From the NCBI GenBank assembly GCA_015039465.1, contig MU130104.1:84642-102120 (forward strand): a stretch of DNA of 17,479 bases, in the 5' to 3' direction. Below the pieces are notes generated by a model. The model made no database searches and was not told the DNA's origin. It was given only the letters and a program-made list of their open reading frames with translations. Below, piece after piece: positions 6,894-15,771 of this stretch; position 1 is the stretch's first letter; every line of letters starts with the position of its first letter. Source of the DNA: Phlegmacium glaucopus. Lineage: Eukaryota; Basidiomycota; Agaricomycetes; Agaricales; Cortinariaceae. Position numbers and translations under genes: made by a program.

Positions 6894-9800
6894 AGGATTT
6901 TCCTGAATTTGCTGATGCATCCTTTACATACCCCATTAAACTCCATACTCCAAGGCACAAGAGGGCACGCGTTGACTGGACAGATAACTGACTATGTACA
7001 TCTGAGAGCAGGAGACGGCCCTGGCTGAACATTCATTCAACATCGACTGACGTGGCTACAATATCTTTGTAAGTAAGTCTGTTGAATAGAGAAAAGAAGT
7101 ACATACCTGGGATTGACAAATAATCCATTGCCATCCGATAAAGGCGAGGGTAAATGTGTCTACGCTCACGCCACCAGAGCAGACCGTCCTTGACATGGAG
7201 TTCACATTTGGTACCCAGGTACTGTTCCAACTCGTCACGCAGCTCCATAGCCTCAGGTTCTCTGAGCGCAGGCAAATCGTCAAAGATGTTTTTTGACGAT
7301 GAGGCCTTCAACGGACTTGGGGTCTTCTGTAGAGTTTGTTAGTGAGGTTCAATATAGAGAAATTGATTAACATACCATGCTAGGATCACCTGAGGCCCAA
7401 ATATCATCGCCTGAGTACTTATAAGACCGCTCAAACTCAGTATGAACAAGGTCCTCTGACCGTTCAACCCAAGCTTCCTCCCACCCAGCTTTTTTGAAGT
7501 AGTTGAGCTTGTGTTGAGGGTGTAGAACTGAGGTACAATGTTAGTGAGAGGTATGCACTGAAAGGTTGAATTAATCATACCCATGGCGATCCAAAAGACT
7601 TCGGAATGGTCAGTTTTGTGGTAATACCTGTTAAGGGTTGCTTTCCCAATAGCAAGCGCAGCTTTGATTGCCACGGGATAAATGGGACTGAGTGCTGCAG
7701 TCACGAGGTGTTCGTCAATATGGTCCATAGCAGGGATCACAGTGGTGATGTTAGGTGTGCCACGCGAGAAGAAGAGCGTCGCGTCCTTGAAAATCTATAT
7801 GAACATGACTGAGTTGTAAGTGAAACAGTGAGTAATTAATGATAACTCACTTTGAGGACATCACAGAGCTTTATTGCGATTTTCCAATCCTCCTCGGACA
7901 GCTCATACTGCCTGAGCTTCATCTTCTGATTCCCAGTGATTAAATCGAGGGCTTCCCAATGCTCAACTGCGAAATCAAGCATGTTGTATGTTGAGTTCCA
8001 TCTTGTCCTGACATTGCATGGCATCATCCGCTGGCAGAGGTTGAGGTCCTCGAGGATAGCAAACCATTGAGGTAGGAGGAGGGTGGTTGAGTCCTTGATT
8101 GCGAAGGCCGTTTTGCGCAGCTAAGGACATTAATTAAATAATCATGTATTAGCTAACTATTAACTTACCTTTGTCAACAGTATGCGCACAGGTTCAACAC
8201 TCTCATCCAACTCCTCTAACTCTGCTTCATTCATGAACGTACGTTCATTGATCCACCCCTCAACATTGTCATCCTCACCACCTGCGCCGTCCTCCCCATC
8301 CCTTCTAGCTACCTCTGCTTCCTCAAATTCAATGTTGCCTGCAAGCGATAAGAGCTCGTTGCTCACCTCATCCAAGACCCCATCCTCTTTGGACTTTGGT
8401 AAGTCAAATTGTCGAATAACACTTTTACTACAAGGTTGAGTACATGTGTAAAGCACTGCATCTGATTCGCAGGACCTGGGAAGTTCTCAAGGAGGTCAGC
8501 AAGCTCGCTGATCATCGTGTCATTGTTCGATGCATTGTCACAGGTGATTGAAAGGATCTGCGCACTAGTGAGTCGACAATCCATTGACTGAGAATAGCTA
8601 CTGACCTTGTCACTAATTCCGAAATCATCTAGAATTTTTGCAAACGCCGCAGCAAGGTTAAGCCCGGAATGCGAACACGTGACCTCAACAATGTCAAGAA
8701 GCATCGAAATAGGGACACCATCCTTCTCAAAATGGACCATCACAGCTACATATGCCTTGTGATTAGGTGAAGTCCATGCATCCGTTGCAAAACTCAAGGC
8801 TCCTTCATACTCCTAGTATCATCCAAGGTAAGTCTCCAGTTATTGCATAGCTGCCAAATCAATTCATAAATTTACCTGCAGCATCTTTGCAATACACTTA
8901 TGAACATTCACAAAGACTGTTTTTACATCACACAAAACCGTTTCCGGGGAAGGTATGTGATATCCAGGCCGTCCTGTTTTCATAAGAGACTGAAATCCGC
9001 GGTCCTTCACAATCTTGAAGGGCCGTTTGCTCTCAGAAACCCAACGCACAATTTCGGCTCTAGGTTGCAGCATCAGATTCAGATTCACGTTTGAAGAAGA
9101 GAAAGAAAAGGATCAAGATTAATGTGCGTACCTAGCCTCACTTGTTGTATGCTGAGTATGTCGATAGGTGACCTTGCTCTTACTGATATGTTGAAATTCG
9201 GTCAAGATGGACCCATCCCATAACTTCGTCTTTGCCAGCACATCACAAGCAGCATTAAGATCCTGCGTCGCGGTTGCTGCCTCCACTGCTTCAGTACCCC
9301 AGCAAATCCTCGCATGCCGCAGGAGATTTCCAGTCGAGTTTGCATCACCCTTATCAAGAAACCAACAAATATAATGGCTATTTCGTCCTTTGCACCTGCC
9401 AGCTGCACACTCGAAGACATGACAATGTCGACCATCCTTGTACTGAATCTGTGGAGTTTTCTTAAAAAATACATAAACTGGTGAGGTCCACTTCCTCGCC
9501 ATGCGTTCTAAAAGCATAAACTAAATATTCATCATTGATAATGATAGCTACACACCTAATTCAGCCTCGTCATCCTCTTCAGGATGTTCAAGAACTTCAA
9601 CAATGTCTTCGTCACTGTCAATATCCATAGTTGCTGGAGTTGGCCCAGGTGGATCATGACTATCATTGTCACTCCCATCAGACATTTCAAGGATGTTTTG
9701 TGGGTTGCGCGGTCGCTCCGAGTGGATTAGGTTGTCCTCATCAGGGACTTCTTCAATTTCAACAGACGGCTTCTTTTTTGCTGCAGCCAGTCTATCAGGT

Positions 9801-10000
9801 ACTGGTTTCGAAGCAGTTTTTTTCTGAGGTCCTGGTTTGGCCGGTATGTTCTTCTTTTTTCTGGGTTCTTCTGGTACTGACTTCTTCTTTTTGAGAGCAG
9901 GGATAATGACGGGTTCACCATTGTCATTCAGCAGAGCTTGGCGTTTACGAGAGGTACAAGTCTCTTCAGTTGGTTGGGGGTTGGGAGGCTCAACCGGCAT
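6850..10000 (-). pseudogene. hAT transposase, nine exons, inactivated
   Basis: I place exons at 10000-9556, 9507-9132, 9059-8876, 8812-8169, 8120-7851, 7794-7581, 7527-7376, 7326-7107 and 7055-6850, joined by GT-AG introns of 49-74 nt. Adding one lost base makes the sum 2712 nt, or 904 codons. The start is MPVEPP at 10000, followed by a Lys/Pro and acidic tail, a BED-like C-x4-C...H...C finger (HCHVFECAAGRCKGRNSHYI), the RNase-H-like motifs FATDAWTSPN and ITCDNASNNDTM, RTRWNSTYNML, and the C-terminal dimerisation region ending ATSVDVE. Two lesions exist. A base is missing in an A-run at 8423-8426, between HVLNLVVK and SVIRQFDLPK. TGA at 7033-7035 replaces the conserved Arg just after the presumed catalytic Glu, and the downstream MFSQGRLLLSDVHSQLSVQS is still intact. 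The element is recently dead or carries sequencing errors. Confidence 0.9.
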
Positions 10001-10154
10001 TGCAGGATTTTTGGATTTTTTTTTTTGGGTTGTAATGATATTATATACTATACTGTACAGTTTATGCCATGTCGACCGTATTTGTATGTTAATGCTTGAG
10101 GTGCTAGGCAGTGGCCTCATATACCTCCGTTTCCTTAAATAGATTGTGGCTGGC

Positions 10155-10403
10155 CGCCGCATCAATAACCCGTGCCACAACTAGTGGGGTACGGGTTTTG
10201 GTAGGGTGTGGGATGTCCAACCCGTACCCCAACCCCATAAAAACCTGTGGACTAACCCCGGGGTCTGTCATACCCGTGACAATCCCTAGAACTGGACTTC
10301 AGGTTCAGTTCAACAGTTTCTCTGAACTTTGGACCGAACTTTTGGTCCGTTTCGAGAAGTTCAGGTTCAAACCACGGTTCAGAACCGAACTGCGGCATCA
10401 CTA
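10155..10403 (+). repeat. hAT right subterminal region with inverted repeats
   Basis: A perfect 13-bp inverted repeat, tggggtacgggtt (10185-10197) and aacccgtacccca (10219-10231), flanks a 21-nt loop. Further out, 10285-10390 is filled with short direct and inverted ggttcag/gaactt/ccgaac units. Such GC-rich 'acgggt' and 'ggttcaga' clusters are common just inside fungal hAT ends and would be the transposase binding region. That role is inferred from position. Confidence 0.6.
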
Positions 10404-10955
10404 ACTGGGATGGGAAAAACAAGTTTTATATCAATGTATGTGTTAGTTGTACTCGAGATACCAGGGTGATCTATCATTGTGCCCATCAGCAGCTGCTAGA
10501 TTTCGGACTTATTCATACTGCACGTGCCTCCAGAAGATCATGTGAAGGGCACTGAGTTCATATTCCCACGGCACGAAAGCTGAGGTACGGTAAGACAGGC
10601 GCGATCAAAAGCAGACCATAGATGGAACGATTTGTCTTCCATCATTATATAGGCTGCCTTCGGGAGACTACATTTTCAGGGAGTCACCAACAGTACAACC
10701 AAAGTCGCAGAATTGTATGAGAATTTCATATTCAAATTGACATTCATCCTGTATGTATGTAATAATTGCAGAAGATTGCGCAAGTGCAATCTTCTAATAT
10801 TCACACGACATTCACTTTCTGACAGAGATCATTAATGTGTTCGTGGCAGTTGAGTAAACGTTGAGTGGTAGTCTGGATTCTCGCACTTTTCCTTATCAGT
10901 GGACTGGAAGGCTATAAGTATAGCTAACCCAGTGAACGCCTGGCAATTACACACA
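10404..10955 (+). promoter_or_regulatory. Intergenic region upstream of the P450
   Basis: No conserved protein was seen. There is a TATA-like 'attatatagg' at about 10644, roughly 310 bp before the chosen start, and a nearer 'ctataagtatag' at about 10911. A short imperfect repeat 'gcaagtgcaatcttct / gcagaagattgcgcaag' near 10768-10795 can form a stem. Core promoter elements in basidiomycetes are poorly conserved, so this is only the likely P450 promoter region. Confidence 0.35.
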
Positions 10956-13063
10956 ATGGGCAGCCTTCTTTTTCTCGACATCACATTCGCTGTATTTACA
11001 GTCTTATTGCTTAAGAAGATTTTCACTAAACGCTCGACACCTTTGCCACCGGGCCCACCAAAACTACCTCTTCTCGATAATTTGCTGGACTTTCCTACCG
11101 GTAAAGCATGGATCACCTTCTCAGACTGGGGTAAAAAATGGGGTATGTGTCTCACAAGTTGTCACGGTGCCTCACTGAGGACTTGCGATCATGAACCTCA
11201 ACTAGGTGACATCGTATCCATTTCGGCACTCGGTCAGCATTTGGTGATCCTGAACACTGCAAAAACGGCAGTAGAGATGCTGGACAAGAAGAGTGCAATT
11301 TACTCTGACAGACCCGTCTCGCAAATGGGAGAACTAGCATGCTGGAAAAACTCACTTGGTCTTCTCCCATACGGAGAGCGATTTCGCAATTATCGCAAGT
11401 ATCTCCACCAGCTCATGGGCAACGTTCCCTCGGCATCGTTGTTTTATCCAGTTGAAGAACTAGAAACACGCAAATTATTAAAACGGGTCGCGGAAAACCC
11501 AGACGATTTAGCAGCCCATATACGCAAGTGAGTCCGAATCATAACCTCCCTATTTAGGTGTTCATATACCTCTGTCTGTGTCCGGCTATAATAGCACTGC
11601 TGGTGCAATAATTCTCCATATATCTTACGGGTACGAGATCAAAGAACGGGACGACCCTTTCGTCGCCCTCGCTGAGGAGGCGGGGTCGCAAATTTCGATT
11701 GCATCTGTACCGGGTTCCTTGTCGACATTTTCCCTCCTTGTGTGTTGTCTTGTACAAGTAATTCATCAGAATTACGATGCTGAAGCTTCTAAATTTCTAC
11801 AGTGAGGCATGTACCAGCTTGGTTTCCTGGAGCAGGCTTCAAGCGGACAGCAGCTCGTTGGGCTGAGACGGTTACAAACATGGTCGAAGCCCCATACCAG
11901 TTTGTCAAACAACAAATGGTGAGCTCCGTGGTGTATACTCGCTTGCTTCACTGATACGAAGCATTCTTCCCACCTCGCAGGCATTAGGAACTGCGAAACC
12001 ATCCTTTACTTCACGCCTGCTCGAAGAGCTTCATATCACTGCTGAACAAGAACACGAGATTAAATGGTCTGCACAATCACTGTATGCAGGTGGCGCGGAT
12101 ACAGCAAGTTCTCTTTCTTACCTTAACCCAATTAAGATTCCACTAACATAGGATGAATAGACTGTATCTACCATCCATGCTTTCTTTTCAGCCATGACCG
12201 TTTATCCTGATGTTGCTCGAAAGGCCCAGGCAGAGCTTGACACTGTGGTTGGAACCGACAGATTACCAAAGTTTTCCGACAGAGAGAACCTGCCATATAC
12301 AAACGCTGTTGCACTTGAAATAATGCGATGGCATTCTGCCGTGCCCACTGGTAAATTCTCCCTCTCTAACTCGACGCGCCGCTTACCAAGACGGGACTCC
12401 AGCCCTACCCCATCGTGTGATGGAAGATGATATCCATGACGGCTACTTGATACCAAAAGGTGCCTTCATAATCCCCAACATCTGGTAAATTGCGTTAAAA
12501 CAAGGAATGACTTGAAAACATTTGAAACTAAAAAAATCCACAGGTTCATGATGCACGATCCAAAAGTCTACCCGGACCCCATGAGTTTCAATCCCGAAAG
12601 ATTTCTGGGACCAAACATGGAACAAGACCCTCGCGAGATTTGTTTCGGGTTCGGAAGAAGGTATGTGGATCTATGACTTTTTGTTCCCTTGTTCTTACTG
12701 AATTGCGATTCGTAGAATTTGTCCCGGTGAGATTATCTCTAACTATCTTCGTTGTGCCACGATCGTAATTGATGTTATGTCTCCAAGGTCAAATCTTGGC
12801 TGATTCTTCTATTTTCATCGCGTGTGCGATGATTCTGTCTGTTTTTGACATCGCCAAATATTCCACCAAAGACGGAATCATCATTGAACCGGTCATTGGA
12901 CAGACAATGGGGATCGTTAGGTGAGATTTACCAACATCAAAAGCATTGATGGCGATCTTTAAAAATTATACCTTTTTGTAGCCATCCTGAGCCTTTCAAA
13001 TGTTCCGTTTTACCTCGTTCACAAAAGGCGCTGGATCTCATTAGGTCTGACTTTGAATCATAA
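10956..13063 (+). CDS. Cytochrome P450 monooxygenase, eleven exons
   Basis: Exons: 10956-11142, 11206-11527, 11595-11739, 11803-11918, 11981-12103, 12161-12350, 12391-12484, 12544-12660, 12716-12726, 12788-12920 and 12982-13063. The start [20 protein letters not shown] gives a membrane anchor followed by the Pro-rich hinge [13 protein letters not shown]. An in-frame ATG at 10899 would precede the anchor with 19 polar residues and is less likely. Motifs follow in order: I-helix AGGADT (exon 5), ExxR as EIMR in [11 protein letters not shown] (exon 6), FNPERFLGP, and haem loop FGFGRRICPG (exons 8-10). The product is an ER-bound haem-thiolate oxygenase of the large fungal secondary-metabolism/xenobiotic type; the substrate is unknown. 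Intron 5 is GC-AG (GCAAGT donor, 12104-12160). One base appears missing near 11710: VPG runs into FLVDIFPPL only after a frame change, and adding one base gives 507 codons, the usual length. It is a functional gene with a sequence error or a very young pseudogene. Confidence 0.93.
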
Positions 13064-13120
13064 AACCTGCGTCCATGAAACGTCGTTGGCGTTTTGTATA
13101 GTATTTCAAGTTTGACTGTA

Positions 13121-13507
13121 CTTTTTCCAAGGGGTAAGCAAAAATTGATTAAGGACATTATGTTGTTTTTGGGCTTAGAAATGGCTGGGAGATCGAAAAA
13201 TTCAACTCCGAAGTTTTTCCCATGGGTCCTTGTTGACTTACCATATAAGGAAATTTTGGGGGAGGGGAGGGGTCCAAAAGGCTGGTTTTTTTTTTGAAAA
13301 GTGTGCAGAACGACAAAAGAGGTCCAGAAAATTTGAAAAAATTGGGGGTCAAAATTTTCTCCTCCAAAGTACAAAAGTGGCCATAACTTGGCAACCAGAA
13401 ACTTTGACGACAAAGCGACTTCAGATTTCAATTTCCCAGTCCATTTAGCACCTAAAAACAACATCATGTCTTTTTCTCCAGTGCTGCGTACCCCTTGACT
13501 TTTTCCC
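13121..13507. repeat. Imperfect foldback (MITE-like) element
   Basis: The left arm (13121-13215: ctttttccaaggggtaagca ... gacattatgttgtttttggg) pairs with the right arm read as reverse complement (13507-13405: gggaaaaagtcaaggggtac ... gacatgatgttgtttttagg). Similarity continues inward through '(g)ggag...aaaattttg' to a loop near 13300 that holds a run of T. The arms are about 70-75% alike by eye. A 190-codon minus-strand frame over this area exists only because both arms lack stops and is not a real gene. It may be a non-autonomous transposon inserted just downstream of the P450 stop. Confidence 0.7.
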
Positions 13508-13510
13508 ATT

Positions 13511-14110
13511 TCGCCGTTTACTTACTTCGCGCACTCCCTGAATTTGATATATGGAAGTTCCCAGCTTGCCTCTGCAAAAACATGACAAAGTAAAACTCAT
13601 GACATTCAACAAATCATTTATACGAGGAACTATAGAAAATCTTCAATACGAGCTAAATTTCATAGGTGCTTCCGAATATCGAATCGGAAGTGGGTACTTC
13701 CAAAGTTTATGGCCCGCGTTAAACGTCATTTTTGATATCTCGGGTTTCAGCTGGAATTTGCATTGTTTGTGATAAAATCCTAACGAAAAGCAGACCAAAA
13801 GTCTCAAACGGAGATCAGAACCCCACCACAACTTGGAAGGGAACAATGAATAATCACTTTATCGGAATGGCCTTTAAGCTTTAATAATTTAATAATAATA
13901 ACCATCCGAAATGCAACGTTGACCTACATACTACATAACAGGAGCTGAGCGCTGAGGTGTCGAGGGACTATAGTACGACAAATTTCTTTCAAAGTGTATG
14001 TAAGAATGGCGTCGGGGAATCTGTCAAGATACCATCAATTGCTGCTTTATTATACGATTAATCGGATCTCTGGACGTTCCAGGGAGTTCAAGTCTGTGGC
14101 CTGACTGGTA
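13511..14110. other. Intergenic or repeat-derived, no gene recognised
   Basis: Open frames of about 70 codons on both strands do not resemble known proteins. The palindrome cttccgaatatcgaatcggaag (13668-13689) and the 'gatatctcgggtttcagctgg' text look repeat-derived, and may belong with the foldback element. AT-rich sequence follows at about 13880-13905. Confidence 0.45.
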
Positions 14111-14114
14111 AGTA

Positions 14115-14740
14115 CTAAGAAGGTTGTGCATTAGCATCTTCAAGGGAGGATAAAAATAAAAGCCCTTTATGCAGAATTCGAACATTTACCGGCAAGCTGT
14201 CACACCAATTTGCGTAACTCTTCCGCATGACATCGCCGTCTAGGTACAAAACCAGGTCTTGGGGTAGCACTACTGACTGATGGCTGTTCACGACTGACTT
14301 TCTGATATATATCGACATCAAAACTTCTGTACAGCCCGAAGGACCCTTCTTTACCATATAGTTGAACCCCCATTTCCAAAGGCAAAGCAGTCCGACTCGC
14401 GAAGTTCCTGATGTCCACCTCAGATGCGCCTGTATGCTCAGGTATACTAATGTGAGTCCAGGATAAACACGTTGAATTTGCTTTTATTAGCTGAAAAAAG
14501 TGAAATTTTACTAGCAATACAGATATCTCGGGTACACAGTTTCGCTGGACGTCTTATACATCCATCCATCTAATGTCGAATCACTCTTCCATTCAGGTCC
14601 TGGTGTACGGATAGCCTTGTATCTTCAACCTATTCTTTCTGGTACGTGTTATTCAACCATGGAGACTGGGCCACAATTACTAACCGATTATCGATGATCT
14701 CAACAGTCTTCCTCGTCCGTTTTTCTCCACCAGATGCGCC
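14115..14740 (-). pseudogene. Unidentified minus-strand gene, truncated at mirror junction
   Basis: Coding-like segments from right to left: ASGGEKRTRKTVEIIDN at about 14740-14690, a probable intron (GTTAGT...AATAG, about 14687-14634), PEWKSDSTLDGWMYKTSSET near 14600, SIPEHTGASEVDIRNFASRT near 14440, and VVLPQDLVLYLDGDVMRKSY near 14260, ending at the stop at 14115. The pieces are in different frames with no obvious introns between some of them, so either several short introns or frameshifts exist. I do not recognise the family. Its 5' part would extend right of about 14740, where the sequence turns mirror-written, so the gene is cut by the artefact. Confidence 0.45.
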
Positions 14741-14769
14741 AGGTGCCTATTGGTCGATGACTTCATTCC

Positions 14770-15170
14770 GTATGCCTGCAAGGTTCAAACCTCCACCACT
14801 TTATCGGCGCGACTCTTTACGTAAATAGTGGTAACGTGCTCGTGTTGTTCCAACACAACGAAGATGACCCCTCAACTTCAACTTCTGCCTCTTGTAAAAT
14901 CTGTAAAACTTCCTACAATGACCTATAAGCCTCTATAGCTCTTTCCTTGATTTAATACACGAACTACTTCGTCCCAACTTCCCTGTACCTCTTCAACTAA
15001 AGCTACTCAAATAGCTCCATTCGGGAAAAAAACCGTAAAGTCAATACAAACAATTGCAACCCAAAAGGATCTAAACACCATTAGAGTTTCTTCAACGCGA
15101 GCGCGGATGGGGCTATTTTCCATTCTGATCCGCTTCGTAGGGACAACTCTTCTCACCGCCTCCACAAACT
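14770..15170. other. Mirror-written EF-hand-like protein, C-terminal part
   Basis: The plain complement read left to right gives KFGGGEIAALRNAFITIARA, QQGCVASTGELKLKTENILD, ILKDVTGYSEISRKELNYVL and DEAGLKGHGEVDFDEFIE. An intron with GTAAGC...TTCCTAG (15018-15071, 54 nt) follows, then ICGNLKEVALAPTP, and the frame ends RRSIPVEKSGGGV with TGA at 15168-15170. The helix-loop-helix around DEAG...DFDEFIE resembles an EF-hand with imperfect calcium ligands, as in actin-bundling or calmodulin-like proteins. The exact family is not certain. The beginning is lost at the block edge. It is transcribed left to right in the mirror reading, towards the membrane/C2 gene. Confidence 0.8.
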
Positions 15171-15771
15171 TAAACATACACCTTTAACCGTCAAAGATGT
15201 GGATGTATAAATACAACATTAGAAGCATTAGCTATCTACTGTCACAGTACAACATATAAGCGACGACCGTCGACCCCATTCTATATATGTCGTTAAATTT
15301 ACCATATTGAGTTTAAAATTCAATAGGTATGTAGACTGACCTTTGTTTTCTTTCCATACTATTTTCATACACGTTACCACCCGAAAGTCTTCATCATGAC
15401 CTTAGGATGATCTTATCAACTAGATGGAATCGTTGAACTTGAACCATACGGAAAGTTCAAATATGTTGGTATAACACTGGAACAGGTTATAGGTCCGAAA
15501 GTGTCCGGCGGTGTTCAGTTTTTTCGTTCATTCAACCTTTACGATGGATGTAATAAAGTGATATGAACTTTTTATGGAGCGAAAGACTTTATCTCCGTAC
15601 CGAAAAGATTATAAAATGAAAGTCGTAAAATTGCGAACATGTTCATCTTTTTTCAATTCCCTGAGATTTTTATTGTCAAGAGGGTACTATGACAATTGGT
15701 TGCTATGATGTCAGTGCGTGATGTTAATAGTACTAGTCGAACACTACTGGACTCACCCGTTATGTTATCTG
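15171..15771. other. Mirror-written intergenic region between convergent genes
   Basis: This lies between the stop codons of the two mirror-written genes. It is AT-rich with no conserved frame in normal or mirror reading. It presumably contains both 3' untranslated regions. No terminator signal could be assigned. Confidence 0.5.

Larger units (their letters stand above)
6477..10403 (-). mobile_element. hAT-family DNA transposon (ends tentative)
   Basis: The core is the nine-exon transposase gene at 6850-10000. The right end carries subterminal short inverted repeats and finishes with gccg/atcacta-type sequence at 10397-10403. A weakly matching TAGTGAT is at 6477. The 8-bp flanks (tcattaga left, actgggat right) are not a target-site duplication. 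None would be expected if the left flank is mirror-written. The transposase content is certain; the exact ends are not. Confidence 0.45.

Noticed and set aside
9837..10142. Plus-strand frame rich in Phe
   Set aside because: It is the antisense shadow of the Lys-rich N-terminus of the hAT transposase.
6477..10403. Full hAT element with confirmed terminal inverted repeats and target-site duplication
   Set aside because: Only 7 terminal bases match well and the 8-bp flanks differ. Kept as a tentative extent only.
12937..13509. Minus-strand 190-codon frame
   Set aside because: It covers the foldback element and the last P450 exon on the opposite strand. The translation follows the inverted-repeat arms and resembles no family.
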